DNA of 64,000 nt from Christiangramia salexigens (lineage in GTDB: Bacteria; Bacteroidota; Bacteroidia; Flavobacteriales; Flavobacteriaceae), in assembly GCF_001889005.1 (NCBI RefSeq), contig NZ_CP018153.1, forward strand, positions 2,204,501 to 2,268,500, read 5' to 3'. Numbering within the stretch: position 1 is the first letter of the stretch; each line of letters begins with the position of its first letter. The notes under the pieces were generated by a model. The model was not told where the DNA came from, made no database searches, and saw only the letters and a program-made list of their open reading frames with translations. Position numbers and translations under genes: made by a program. Positions 10,076-18,372 of the stretch are shown in pieces.

Positions 10076-11041
10076 ATGCCTGTTATTTCCGGTAATTACA
10101 TCCCTCCCAAATTCTTCAGGAATGCAGATGTTTCTACCATCTATTCTGCTACTTTACGTAAGGTTGATTTACCGGTACCAGAGCGAGAACGTATAGAGCT
10201 TAGCGATGGAGACTTTGTTGATCTGGACTGGAATTATGGCAAAAAAGAAGAATCTGGCAGGCTAGTTCTTTTACTTCACGGCCTTGCCGGAAGTGCAGAC
10301 CGTCCCTATATGAGGGGAATGGCAAGAATTTTCACCCAAAACGGCTGGCATGTCGTGGGCATGAATTTTAGAGGCTGCAGTGAAGAAATGAATCGTTTAT
10401 TCCAAAGTTATCACGCAGGAGCATCTGATGACATTGCAGAAGTGATCACCCATCTATTAAGCTTAAAAAAATATCCTAAAATTGCCATTGTAGGTTTTAG
10501 TCTTGGCGGCAATATGCTGATGAAATATCTGGGTGAAAACCGAAGTCTTCCTGAAGAAATCATTGGTGGAGTCGGGGTCTCTGTACCCTGTGACCTGGCA
10601 GGCTCACTTGGAGCGATAAACCGAATGCGTAACTTCGTTTATTCAAAACGCTTCGAACTTAACCTGAAACAGCACCTTCTGGAAAGAGCCAGACTTTTTC
10701 CTGATCAGCTTTCCAAAGAGCAAGTCATAAAGTGCAGGTCTCTCAGAGAGATCGACGATCTTTATACTTCGAGAGCACATGGATATGATGATGCTTCAGA
10801 TTATTATAAAAAGGCAAGCGCACTGGGTTTTCTGAGAAACCTTAAAAGACCCTGTCTAATTTTAAGTGCAAAGAATGACAGCTTCCTGTCTGAAAAATGC
10901 TATCCTTTTGAAATTGCTGAAAATTCAGAATTGCTTCATCTGGAAGTTCCTGTTTATGGCGGGCATGTTGGTTTCGTGACCCGTGACATCTCTTATTATC
11001 ATGAAAAAAGGGCCTTGGAGTTCATCGAATCTCTGATATGA
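10076..11041 (+). CDS. YheT-family alpha/beta hydrolase
   Basis: 321 aa, alpha/beta-hydrolase fold of the YheT/ABHD1-3 group. Visible catalytic set: oxyanion HG at His68-Gly69, nucleophile Ser142 in GFSLGGN, Asp268 in SAKNDSF and His297 in YGGHVGF; FRGCSE (98-103) is a group signature. No signal peptide, so cytoplasmic or membrane-associated. Bacterial YheT proteins are presumed esterases or lipases without a fixed substrate. It stands alone between the divergent thioesterase operon and the yicC operon, which has its own promoter directly downstream. Confidence 0.88.
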   Translation: MPVISGNYIPPKFFRNADVSTIYSATLRKVDLPVPERERIELSDGDFVDLDWNYGKKEESGRLVLLLHGLAGSADRPYMRGMARIFTQNGWHVVGMNFRGCSEEMNRLFQSYHAGASDDIAEVITHLLSLKKYPKIAIVGFSLGGNMLMKYLGENRSLPEEIIGGVGVSVPCDLAGSLGAINRMRNFVYSKRFELNLKQHLLERARLFPDQLSKEQVIKCRSLREIDDLYTSRAHGYDDASDYYKKASALGFLRNLKRPCLILSAKNDSFLSEKCYPFEIAENSELLHLEVPVYGGHVGFVTRDISYYHEKRALEFIESLI

Positions 11042-11077
11042 CCAAGTTCTGTAATATTTGATCTCATCCCCAATCAA

Positions 11078-11107
11078 TTGGAGATGCTATAGAATTGATT
11101 ATCTTTG
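11078..11107 (+). promoter_or_regulatory. Promoter of the yicC-gmk-nadD operon
   Basis: TTG at 11078-11080, exactly 19 nt, then TATCTTTG at 11100-11107. This is a near-perfect Bacteroidota sigma-A promoter, 22 nt ahead of the yicC start codon. Confidence 0.8.
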
Positions 11108-11129
11108 CGCAAGCATTTAAAATTCAGGC

Positions 11130-11987
11130 ATGATCCAATCTATGACAGGCTTCGGGAAAAGCTTTTCTCAAATTCCCAATAAAAAGATAACAGTAGAGCT
11201 AAAGTCTCTCAACAGTAAAAATTTTGACCTGAATGCGAGAATTCCTTCTCAATACCGTGAAAAGGAGTTGGATCTCAGGAATTTGATCTCCAATTCTCTT
11301 GGACGCGGGAAAGTTGATCTTTCCATCTATGTAGAATTTACCGGAGAACAAACTTCCACCAACATTAATCTTCCCGTTGTAAAGAATTATATGGATCAGC
11401 TTAGGGAAGTTGTTAATGCCAGTGAGGTAGAGTTACTAAAAATGGCGGTAAAAATGCCTGATGCATTGAAAACCGTACGTGACGAGATAGATGAGGAAGA
11501 ATTCAATGCTATAGAAGAAGCTGTAATTGCAGCTTTAAAAGAGATCAACAGTTTTAGAACAGATGAAGGTCAAGCCCTGGAGAAAGATCTTAAATTAAGG
11601 ATCACTAACATTCAGGAGCTTCTTGAGCAGATCATCAAAATGGATCCAGAACGGGTTGAAGCTGTTAGGGAAAGACTTAGAAAAGGTATAGAAGAGATCA
11701 AGGAACAGGCAGATGAAAATCGGTTTGAACAGGAGATCGTCTATTATATTGAAAAATTTGATATCACAGAAGAAAAAGTAAGACTGGATAATCACCTGGA
11801 TTATTTTCAGAAGACTCTGGATAGCTCAGATTCCAATGGTAGAAAACTCGCGTTTATTTCTCAGGAAATAGGTAGAGAGATCAATACTATTGGCAGCAAA
11901 TCCAATTTTGCCCCTATGCAACAATTAGTGGTTCAAATGAAGGATGAATTAGAAAAAATAAAAGAACAAATCCTAAACGTACTTTAA
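11130..11987 (+). CDS. yicC: YicC/YloC-family endoribonuclease
   Basis: 285 aa with the family hallmark start MIQSMTGFGK, followed by VELKSLNSKNFD. The C-terminal half (about 195-285) contains the conserved EIVYYIEKFDITEE and EIGREINTIGSKSN segments. Family members are cytoplasmic endoribonucleases or RNase adaptors; in E. coli YicC acts on the small RNA RyhB. It is first in an operon: the gmk start codon follows its TAA with no gap. The yicC-gmk pairing is conserved in many bacteria. That link to small-RNA turnover is of some interest given the RNA array at 52.5-53.4 kb, but any connection is speculative. Confidence 0.95.
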   Translation: MIQSMTGFGKSFSQIPNKKITVELKSLNSKNFDLNARIPSQYREKELDLRNLISNSLGRGKVDLSIYVEFTGEQTSTNINLPVVKNYMDQLREVVNASEVELLKMAVKMPDALKTVRDEIDEEEFNAIEEAVIAALKEINSFRTDEGQALEKDLKLRITNIQELLEQIIKMDPERVEAVRERLRKGIEEIKEQADENRFEQEIVYYIEKFDITEEKVRLDNHLDYFQKTLDSSDSNGRKLAFISQEIGREINTIGSKSNFAPMQQLVVQMKDELEKIKEQILNVL

Positions 11988-12569
11988 ATGAGCGAAGGAA
12001 AACTTATCGTGTTTTCTGCACCATCAGGATCCGGAAAAACCACGATAGTACGTCACTTATTAAAACATCCCGAATTAAAACTTGATTTCTCAATTTCTGC
12101 GACATCCAGAGAACCACGTGGAAACGAAGTTGATGGAAAAGACTATTATTTTCTTTCCCTACAGGATTTCAAGAACAAGATTAAAAACGACGAATTCCTG
12201 GAATGGGAAGAAGTATACAGGGATAATTTCTATGGCACTTTAAAGAGTGAAGTAGAAAGAATCTGGAAAAAAGGAAAACATGTGATCTTCGATATAGATG
12301 TCGTTGGAGGGCTGGATATTAAAAACATCTATCCAGATCACACCCTTGCCGTCTTCGTAAAGCCCCCGAGTATAGAGGAGCTAAAGATCAGGCTTAAAAA
12401 ACGTAAGACCGAGAGTGCAGATAAGATTAGCATGAGAGTTGCCAAAGCATCGATTGAATTGGCTACAGCTCCACAATTTGATTTTATCATAGAAAACAAT
12501 AATCTCGATATCGCATTGGATGAAGCCTATAATCTGGTTTCAAATTATGTGAATGCAAAGCCTGAATAA
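11988..12569 (+). CDS. gmk: Guanylate kinase
   Basis: 193 aa. The P-loop APSGSGKT (11-18) is followed by the guanylate-kinase signature SATSREPRGNEVDGKDYYF (about 38-56), which binds GMP, and by the lid region KKRKTESADKISMRV. It phosphorylates GMP to GDP with ATP in the cytoplasm and is essential for nucleotide supply. Length is typical for the bacterial enzyme. It follows yicC without spacing, and its TAA shares one base with the nadD ATG (TAATG), indicating translational coupling through the operon. Confidence 0.97.
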   Translation: MSEGKLIVFSAPSGSGKTTIVRHLLKHPELKLDFSISATSREPRGNEVDGKDYYFLSLQDFKNKIKNDEFLEWEEVYRDNFYGTLKSEVERIWKKGKHVIFDIDVVGGLDIKNIYPDHTLAVFVKPPSIEELKIRLKKRKTESADKISMRVAKASIELATAPQFDFIIENNNLDIALDEAYNLVSNYVNAKPE

Positions 12570-13153
12570 TGAACAGGAAGATAGGTTTGTTTTTTGGCAC
12601 TTTTAACCCAATACATGTTGGGCACCTTATCATTGCCAATCATATGGCAGAATATTCAGATCTTGATGAAGTTTGGATGGTGGTAACACCTCATAATCCG
12701 CATAAAAAGAAAAGCAGCCTATTAGACAATCATCACCGGCTGGAGATGGTTTATAAGGCCTGTGAAGGATATGAGAAGCTAAAACCGAGTAATATCGAAT
12801 TTAATCTTCCACAGCCTAACTATACAGTTAATACTCTTGTACACCTTCAGGAAAAGTTTCATACTAATGATTTTTGCCTGATCATGGGGGAAGATAATTT
12901 AAAAAGCCTTCATAAGTGGAAGAATTATGAGACCATACTAGAGAACCATTACATTTACGTTTACCCTAGAATTGCAAATGGAAAAATGGATCCTGAGTTC
13001 GAATCCAACCCGAAAATTAATCGTATTGACGCTCCAATCGTGGAGATCTCATCCACATTTATCAGAAGATCGATAAAAGAATCTAAAAATGTACGCCCCT
13101 TATTGAATGATGAGGTTTGGCAGTATATCGATCTGATGAATTTCTACAAATAA
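12569..13153 (+). CDS. nadD: Nicotinate-nucleotide adenylyltransferase
   Basis: 194 aa nucleotidyltransferase. The ATP-binding GTFNPIHVGH (10-19) holds the HxGH motif, and SSTFIRRS (161-168) is the ISSTxIR signature. It adenylates nicotinate mononucleotide to deamido-NAD in NAD synthesis, in the cytoplasm. It is the last gene of the yicC-gmk-nadD operon, coupled to gmk by a one-base overlap. Downstream there is no ordinary terminator; instead a pair of 11-bp inverted arms about 110 nt apart spans the gap to the convergent LysM gene. Confidence 0.97.
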   Translation: MNRKIGLFFGTFNPIHVGHLIIANHMAEYSDLDEVWMVVTPHNPHKKKSSLLDNHHRLEMVYKACEGYEKLKPSNIEFNLPQPNYTVNTLVHLQEKFHTNDFCLIMGEDNLKSLHKWKNYETILENHYIYVYPRIANGKMDPEFESNPKINRIDAPIVEISSTFIRRSIKESKNVRPLLNDEVWQYIDLMNFYK

Positions 13154-13156
13154 AAC

Positions 13157-13287
13157 AAAGACTGTTTATAAAAATATATTGAATATTCTTTAGCGTTGAT
13201 GGATCTCACATTTTTAATCGTGGAACTTCAACTTTAGAACGTCGTCTGCTCTCAACTTAATATTCTCAAAATTCACAAACAGTCTTT
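13157..13287. other. Long-span inverted arms between nadD and the LysM gene
   Basis: AAAGACTGTTT (13157-13167) and its exact complement AAACAGTCTTT (13277-13287) lie at the two ends of the 140-nt gap between convergent genes. The 109 nt between them show no clear ORF. It could be a terminator with a large structured loop, a short RNA, or the remains of a small insertion with terminal repeats. I cannot tell which from one copy. Confidence 0.4.
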
Positions 13288-13293
13288 TATTAA

Positions 13294-13797
13294 TTATCTC
13301 TTCTTATCCAATGGTGGTATTCTGAGTACTTGTCCTGGATAGATCTTATCCGGATCATCCAGCATAGGTTTATTAGCTTCAAATATAAGAGGGTATTGAT
13401 TTGGATCCCCATAATGTGCTTTAGAGATCTTACTTAAAGAATCTCCCCGCTCCACAGTATGAAATACAGCCTCAGGTTCTTTATTTTCAACATCCATCCT
13501 GTCGTCTACCTGTGCTATTCCCTGAGAGTTACCAACTAATAGAATTATCTTTTCTCTGTTGGACTGGTCCAGTGCCGTACCCGATATCACAGCCATATCA
13601 TCCTCTATACTGATTTCGAGATTCTTAGCTTTAAGATTAAGGTCGTAGATAGTTTCTACAAGCCTTTTAGCTGCCTTTTCATTCTCTGTTCTCTCATCTT
13701 TCTCTATACTATCGGTTTTACCTTCTTCCTGGGCTTTTTTCTTATCAAGCCCGAAAATCTTCTTACCTGTATCTTTAATAAAAGAAAATATTCCCAT
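13294..13797 (-). CDS. BON-LysM domain protein (Kbp/YgaU-like)
   Basis: 167 aa. The N-terminus MGIFSFIKDTGKKIFG is typical of the E. coli Kbp (YgaU) group. A charged linker follows, then a BON domain (about 42-103) and a LysM domain (about 112-162) with HTVERGDSLSKISKAHYGD and the closing IYPGQVLRIPP. Kbp is a cytoplasmic potassium-binding protein; no signal peptide is visible here, which fits. Because LysM usually binds peptidoglycan, a periplasmic role cannot be excluded, but the lack of export signal argues against it. The gene is monocistronic, convergent with nadD. Confidence 0.88.
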   Translation of the reverse strand: MGIFSFIKDTGKKIFGLDKKKAQEEGKTDSIEKDERTENEKAAKRLVETIYDLNLKAKNLEISIEDDMAVISGTALDQSNREKIILLVGNSQGIAQVDDRMDVENKEPEAVFHTVERGDSLSKISKAHYGDPNQYPLIFEANKPMLDDPDKIYPGQVLRIPPLDKKR

Positions 13798-13901
13798 TTC
13801 TGTGTTTAGTATTTAATGTTAGTAATCTAAATGTACAAAAGGACAGGAAGGAATCGATTCATGCCTCTGCTAAAGTTTTCCAAAAAAAACATAAGGAATT
13901 A

Positions 13902-13931
13902 AAAAAACCGTCTCTAACGAAACGGTTTTTT
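13902..13931. terminator. Bidirectional terminator without an obvious parent gene
   Basis: AAAAAACCGT (13902-13911) pairs with ACGGTTTTTT (13922-13931) around a 10-nt loop. T-runs follow on both strands. No annotated gene ends next to it; the only candidate is the 34-codon minus-strand ORF ending at 13935. A terminator here implies a short transcript in the 13.8-14.16 kb gap. Confidence 0.75.
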
Positions 13932-13934
13932 CAA

Positions 13935-14039
13935 CTAAATAACCAACCAAAAAACTAAGAATTCGTTCTTCATGAAAAGATGAACAGAAGAACAATTGTA
14001 TAACGCCAATCCTTCAAATGAGATTGTCTCTATTTCCAT
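13935..14039 (-). CDS. Possible 34-aa small ORF upstream of gpsA (uncertain)
   Basis: This ORF lies in the 367-nt gap 13798-14164. ATG at 14039 opens 34 codons on the minus strand (MEIETISFEGLALYNCSS... ending VFWLVI, with the middle omitted) and closes with TAG three bases before the terminator at 13931. The tight placement of a stop against a terminator is what supports it. No clear promoter or ribosome-binding site is visible and no family is recognised. The transcript could equally be a non-coding RNA. The remainder of the gap holds only the gpsA promoter region. Confidence 0.25.
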   Translation of the reverse strand: MEIETISFEGLALYNCSSVHLFMKNEFLVFWLVI

Positions 14040-14135
14040 AGGATTTTGTTAAAGTTTAAGCCCCCGATTTTTTGAAAAATTCGCAATAAATCGCACTAAA
14101 AAAAACGAAAAACTTTCTATACCTGTAAATTTGAC

Positions 14136-14143
14136 TATTTTTG
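14136..14143 (+). promoter_or_regulatory. Candidate -7 box for gpsA
   Basis: TATTTTTG matches TAnnTTTG, 21 nt ahead of the gpsA ATG. The -33 position shows only CTTTC (14113-14117), so the match is partial. Confidence 0.5.
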
Positions 14144-14164
14144 AAGCACAGAATGTAAAAATAT

Positions 14165-15160
14165 ATGGATAAAACCCCGAGTTTTGGCGTTATAGGAGGT
14201 GGAAGCTGGGCTACCGCCATTGTAAAAATGTTATGTGAGAACCTGGACAAGGTAAATTGGTATATGCGAAGTGTCTATGCCCTGGAGCACATTAAAAAAC
14301 AAGACCATAATCCCAATTACCTTAGCTCGGTAGAGTTCGATGTTTCTCAGCTTAATTTAAGCAACGATATCAATGAAGTTGTGGAGGCTTCAGATTATAT
14401 CATCTTTGCCATTCCTTCTGCATTTTTAAAAAGAGAGCTGGATGCTTTAACTATACCATTAAAAGATAAAGTAGTTTTTTCTGCAATTAAGGGAATTGTT
14501 CCGGAATCCAGTCTCATTGTTGGCGAGCACTTCAACGAATACTTCGATGTTCCTATGGAAAACATAGGTGTTCTTACAGGTCCATGTCACGCAGAAGAAG
14601 TCGCTCTTGAGAGGCTCTCCTATTTAACCGTAGCCTGCCAGGATGAAAAGAAAGCTGAAATTGTTGCCGGTTATCTTGGAAGTGATTATATCACCTGCAA
14701 GATAAGTGATGACGTAATTGGTACCGAATATGCGGCAGTACTTAAGAATATCTATGCTATAGCTGCCGGAATCGCCCATGGCCTTGGTTACGGAGATAAC
14801 TTCCAAAGCGTTTTAATGAGCAACGCCATAAGAGAGATGAAGAAATTCATCAAGAAAGTTCATAAGATGAAGCGTAATATAAACGATTCTGCTTATCTCG
14901 GAGATCTGCTGGTTACTGGCTATTCTATCTTCAGCCGAAACCGAATGTTCGGAAATATGATAGGAAAGGGTTATACCGTAAAAAGCGCTCAAATGGAGAT
15001 GAGTATGATCGCTGAAGGTTACTATGCTGCTGAAAGTGCCTACAACATAATTAAAGATAAGAACGTTAAAACGCCTATAATCAACGCAGTCTACGAAATT
15101 CTTTATGAAGCTAAGAATCCAAAGCTTGTTTTCAACAAACTAGTCGATAAACTGGATTAA
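14165..15160 (+). CDS. gpsA: NAD(P)H-dependent glycerol-3-phosphate dehydrogenase
   Basis: 331 aa. The N-terminal Rossmann motif GVIGGGSWATA (8-18) binds NAD(P)H. GPCHAEEV (139-146) and catalytic Lys194 in YAAVLKNIYAIAAG are the C-terminal domain signatures. It reduces dihydroxyacetone phosphate to sn-glycerol 3-phosphate for phospholipid synthesis, in the cytoplasm. Length is normal. It is monocistronic, with a -7-like box just upstream, and is followed by the repeat lipoprotein on the same strand after 126 nt. Confidence 0.97.
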   Translation: MDKTPSFGVIGGGSWATAIVKMLCENLDKVNWYMRSVYALEHIKKQDHNPNYLSSVEFDVSQLNLSNDINEVVEASDYIIFAIPSAFLKRELDALTIPLKDKVVFSAIKGIVPESSLIVGEHFNEYFDVPMENIGVLTGPCHAEEVALERLSYLTVACQDEKKAEIVAGYLGSDYITCKISDDVIGTEYAAVLKNIYAIAAGIAHGLGYGDNFQSVLMSNAIREMKKFIKKVHKMKRNINDSAYLGDLLVTGYSIFSRNRMFGNMIGKGYTVKSAQMEMSMIAEGYYAAESAYNIIKDKNVKTPIINAVYEILYEAKNPKLVFNKLVDKLD

Positions 15161-15286
15161 AAATCAGTAATTTCCTACATATAAGCGTATAATCACCTGA
15201 TAGACAAACATTTTATCGAATATTAACGTTTTATAAAGAAAATAGCCTTAATTTTACGGTTCCTAATTCTATTAACTAAACTTACT

Positions 15287-15940
15287 ATGTACAAGAAACT
15301 ATTAATTCTTAGTTTGGCCTCTGGTCTATTTTTTACCAGCTGTCAAAAAGATGAGATTTCAGAAGAAACTCAAACAGAAGCCGTAATAAATGCGGAAGCT
15401 AAATCCAATTCCGATCTTGATGGAAAGATCCATGAACCGGACTGGATGGAAGGACCTGGAGCTCAGATACATGAGCCAGACTGGATGGAAGGACCAGGAA
15501 CAAGTATTCATACTCCGGAGTGGACAGTTGAATCATGGTTTGAATGCGCAGAGGAATCAGAAATTCCTGCAAACCTTGTAGTTCCTTCTAATAAGGAAGC
15601 AAGCTATAGCGCTATTGAAAATGCAACTTTCCTGAACAAAATCAATGTAGGAGGAACACTTAATGTATGTGGCTTCGTTGCATCAACAAACACTGTTAAC
15701 CTTCACAGAGGCGGTGTTTTCAACTTCGTAGGTGATATGTATATCGGAAGCGAAGAGGAGCCTGCAGACCTTGTAATTAACTATGGAAGTCATTTTAACT
15801 TTGCCGGTAACGTAATGATCACAGGAGACCTTATTGTGAATAATGGAGGTACTCTTGAACAGATGGGAGATCATGCTGAAATTATGGTAGGCGGAGATAT
15901 CATTTACGCAGAAGGAGCAATTGTTAAGGAATTTGAATAG
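15287..15940 (+). CDS. Lipoprotein with 13-residue tandem repeats and beta-helix-like tail
   Basis: 217 aa, not recognised as a named family. The signal ends LFFTSCQKD with lipobox Cys19. After an acidic linker come two and a half copies of a 13-residue repeat: IHEPDWMEGPG at 48-58 and 61-71, and the degenerate IHTPEW at 74-79, rich in Trp, Pro and His. A Cys at 87 and another at 128 could form a disulfide. From about 117 the sequence turns into short Gly/Asn-rich strands (VGGTLNVCGF, GGVFNFVGDMYIG, GSHFNFAGNVMITGDL) resembling parallel beta-helix or bactofilin-like coils. Probably displayed on the outer membrane; role unknown. It has its own strong terminator. Confidence 0.8.
   Translation: MYKKLLILSLASGLFFTSCQKDEISEETQTEAVINAEAKSNSDLDGKIHEPDWMEGPGAQIHEPDWMEGPGTSIHTPEWTVESWFECAEESEIPANLVVPSNKEASYSAIENATFLNKINVGGTLNVCGFVASTNTVNLHRGGVFNFVGDMYIGSEEEPADLVINYGSHFNFAGNVMITGDLIVNNGGTLEQMGDHAEIMVGGDIIYAEGAIVKEFE
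15428..15544 (+). repeat. 39-nt in-frame tandem repeat within the lipoprotein gene
   Basis: Three 39-nt units (15428-15466, 15467-15505, 15506-15544) encode the IHEPDWMEGPG repeats. The first two units differ mostly at silent positions (for example GAACCGGAC against GAGCCAGAC), so the peptide rather than the DNA is conserved. Confidence 0.75.
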
Positions 15941-15960
15941 TCCTGCAACATCTCATAATT

Positions 15961-15993
15961 AAAAAAGGCCGGTTAAAATAACCGGCCTTTTTT
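15961..15993. terminator. Strong bidirectional terminator
   Basis: Fifteen-bp perfect arms (15961-15975 and 15979-15993, core GGCCGGTTA/TAACCGGCC) around a 3-nt loop, with A- and T-runs. It serves the repeat lipoprotein gene (+) and the convergent minus-strand unit ending at 16014. Confidence 0.92.
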
Positions 15994-16013
15994 AATTTAT
16001 GTCTTATATAAAC

Positions 16014-16409
16014 TTATTCTGCAAGCACTCCTTTCAGGGGAATAATTGGTATTTCACCAAGACTTGTTTCTTTTATGCTATGCTTTTTAAAGCTAAATTT
16101 CTTATCATACATCTTTGAATCCATAAAGTAGCTCACCTTAAATTCATTGTTCAATTCCAGGACTTCATCCTGCACGAATTCGATCTTTGCAAATGTCTTA
16201 GAGGGTAACTTTTCCAGTTTATGTCTCATCAAAGAAGTCTCTCTCTTTTTGTCGAATCCCTTGGACACGATCAAAACCATTTCGAGATCCTTCTCCCCGT
16301 TATTAATAAGATATACATTCCATTCATCAGCCTGAAATTCTTTATTGAATTCCTTTACAGCTGCTACATAGACATCTTTAACCTCAGGGATTTTAATATC
16401 TTTTTTCAA
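16014..16409 (-). CDS. Conserved hypothetical protein
   Basis: 131 aa, starting at TTG (16409), since no ATG is available in frame near the family-like start (Met)-K-K-D-I-K-I-P. No signal peptide or membrane segment. It has mixed alpha/beta character with conserved-looking DEWNVYLINNGEKDLEMVLIVSKG near the middle (about 28-52, shown broken by context). Function is not recognised. Its start codon overlaps the TGA of the preceding 58-aa membrane protein gene, which in turn overlaps pheS, so all three genes are translationally coupled and end at the shared terminator. Confidence 0.7.
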   Translation of the reverse strand: MKKDIKIPEVKDVYVAAVKEFNKEFQADEWNVYLINNGEKDLEMVLIVSKGFDKKRETSLMRHKLEKLPSKTFAKIEFVQDEVLELNNEFKVSYFMDSKMYDKKFSFKKHSIKETSLGEIPIIPLKGVLAE

Positions 16410-16582
16410 AACTTATCCTTTACTTTATTCTTAATCTTTTTCCAGGCATACCATAGAACCAAGACAGTAACCAGAAGTAAAATAGCTCCAATACTAATCT
16501 TGATCACCGCTATTATAAAGGTCAGGTATATGATCAATCCCAGGATGAATATCCCAAGACCTATTAGAGCATAATGTTTCAT
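16406..16582 (-). CDS. 58-aa membrane protein coupled to pheS
   Basis: This small ORF has an ATG at 16582 that shares one base with the pheS stop (TAATG), and its TGA overlaps the TTG start of the next gene. The product [20 protein letters not shown]... (remainder omitted) has two hydrophobic segments (about 5-27 and 30-46) and a basic tail KKIKNKVKDKF. That makes it a two-helix membrane peptide. The double overlap is strong evidence that it is translated. I do not recognise a family. Confidence 0.75.
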   Translation of the reverse strand: MKHYALIGLGIFILGLIIYLTFIIAVIKISIGAILLLVTVLVLWYAWKKIKNKVKDKF

Positions 16583-17601
16583 TAAAGGGAAGATTTGAAT
16601 TGCTCAAGAAAACGAAGATCGTTTTCGTAGAACATTCTTATATCTCCTATTTGATATAACAACATCGCTATTCGCTCAATACCCATTCCAAAAGCAAAGC
16701 CTGAATACTCTTTAGGATCAATATTACAATTCTTGAGAACATTTGGATCTACCATTCCACATCCCATAATTTCCAGCCATCCTGTACCTTTGGTGATCCT
16801 GTAATCTGTTTCGGTTTCCAGTCCCCAGTAAATATCAACTTCTGCACTAGGTTCAGTGAACGGGAAATAGGACGGTCTTAATCTGATCTTTGATTTTCCG
16901 AAGAGTTGCTTTGTAAAATATAATAATGTTTGCTTAAGATCTGCGAAGGAAACATCCTTATCTATATATAGGCCCTCTACCTGATGAAAGATACAGTGCG
17001 ATCTCGCCGAAATAGCTTCATTTCTAAAAACTCTACCGGGAGAAATTGTTCTGATAGGCGGCTTATTATCTTCCATATACCTAACCTGCACGGAAGAGGT
17101 ATGTGTACGTAATAAGATATCCGGATCTGTTTGGATAAAAAAGGTGTCCTGCATATCTCTTGCCGGATGATATTCCGGAAGGTTCAGCGCAGTAAAGTTA
17201 TGCCAGTCATCTTCCATTTCCGGCCCTTCTGAAACATTAAAACCTATATTGGAAAAGATCTCGATGATCTGATTCTTAACAATAGAAATAGGATGACGCG
17301 CACCTATCTCTACAGGTTCTGAAGGTCTTGAAAGATCACCATAAATACCTTTTTCCTCTTCACTGCTTTCTAATGCCTCTTTTAAGGTATTCACCTTTTC
17401 CAAAGCACCGGTTTTAAGCTCATTGATTACCTGTCCAAATTCCTTTTTCTGGTCATTAGGGACATTCTTAAATTCTGCAAAGAAGTCATTAAGTATACCT
17501 TTCTTTCCAAGATACTTAATCCTGAAGGCTTCGATTTCCTCCTTCGTTTTCGCATTAAAGCTTTCTACATCAGCAATATGCCCTCTAATTTTATCGATCA
17601 T
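16582..17601 (-). CDS. pheS: Phenylalanyl-tRNA synthetase alpha subunit
   Basis: 339 aa class II aminoacyl-tRNA synthetase. An N-terminal coiled-coil (about 1-85) binds tRNA-Phe. Motif 2 is [19 protein letters not shown] (about 196-214) and motif 3 is [16 protein letters not shown] (about 302-317); the KYLGKKG segment is near residue 30. It forms the alpha2beta2 enzyme with PheT, which is not encoded in this window, so pheS and pheT are unlinked here. First gene of a coupled three-gene minus-strand unit. Confidence 0.97.
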   Translation of the reverse strand: MIDKIRGHIADVESFNAKTKEEIEAFRIKYLGKKGILNDFFAEFKNVPNDQKKEFGQVINELKTGALEKVNTLKEALESSEEEKGIYGDLSRPSEPVEIGARHPISIVKNQIIEIFSNIGFNVSEGPEMEDDWHNFTALNLPEYHPARDMQDTFFIQTDPDILLRTHTSSVQVRYMEDNKPPIRTISPGRVFRNEAISARSHCIFHQVEGLYIDKDVSFADLKQTLLYFTKQLFGKSKIRLRPSYFPFTEPSAEVDIYWGLETETDYRITKGTGWLEIMGCGMVDPNVLKNCNIDPKEYSGFAFGMGIERIAMLLYQIGDIRMFYENDLRFLEQFKSSL

Positions 17602-17670
17602 AGGTGATTTCTTTTCAGGAGCGCAAATTTAATAAAATTTATACCTAAATCAGCCCTTTTAAAGCCTTAT

Positions 17671-18372
17671 TCATTTATCAGATACAGGGTTCTGCTCTAC
17701 TGCGATCAGTTTGTCCTTGTAGATATAATTCATCAGGAAAAATACCGAGAGGGCACCAAAGCAGTGCCATAACCAATGTGTCCCCATAGGCAGTAGATAT
17801 ATGAACCTGTCCATAATGCGAAAACTGATCGCAATTCCAAAACACATAAAGGCGATAAGAACAAGATCCCAGTTGCGCAACCTCGTTGTATAAAAATAAG
17901 CGATTAACGGAAGCAGCAACCCCAAAGCTGTGCCTATATAGCCAATCGAGGTTTTAAGACTTGGTGCCCATGGGATCATTCGTATTCCAAAGACCAGAAA
18001 TAAAACCACTGAAATAAGGAATAACCTTCCCTTTAAGCTTGTTTTTAATTTGGTGATAAAATAAATTGAAACCGCAAGACATAGAATAACGATTGGAAGC
18101 CAATCCATATACATCCAAATGTCATGACTTCTTGTAGCATGATAAACCGTTCCTCCAACAAAACCCGTAAAAAGGATAGGAAGACTGTACGCCAGAAATC
18201 TATGATTCTTATAATCTTTATAGACCTTAATGGAAAAATATATGATTATTGCCAGAAAGAAGATATTGCTATAGGTATTAAACGGCTCCACCGGGAACCT
18301 TCCTTTAAGTGTTTCCTGATAAACAGGACCACTATCAAAAGGAAACAAAATCAATAGATCTGGCAGTCTCAT
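17671..18372 (-). CDS. Ceramidase-like (CREST-family) membrane protein
   Basis: 233 aa with about seven predicted membrane helices. The conserved positions of the alkaline-ceramidase/CREST hydrolase superfamily can be traced: EPFNTYSN (29-36), GGTVYH (73-78, His78), Asp90 in YMDWLP and HWLWH (199-203, two His). Together they form the expected zinc-type Ser/His/Asp set. Flavobacteria make sphingolipids, so an amide hydrolase acting on ceramide-like lipids is plausible; activity is inferred from motifs only. Its ATG directly follows the stop of the upstream 118-aa hypothetical gene, so the two are co-transcribed. Confidence 0.72.
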   Translation of the reverse strand: MRLPDLLILFPFDSGPVYQETLKGRFPVEPFNTYSNIFFLAIIIYFSIKVYKDYKNHRFLAYSLPILFTGFVGGTVYHATRSHDIWMYMDWLPIVILCLAVSIYFITKLKTSLKGRLFLISVVLFLVFGIRMIPWAPSLKTSIGYIGTALGLLLPLIAYFYTTRLRNWDLVLIAFMCFGIAISFRIMDRFIYLLPMGTHWLWHCFGALSVFFLMNYIYKDKLIAVEQNPVSDK

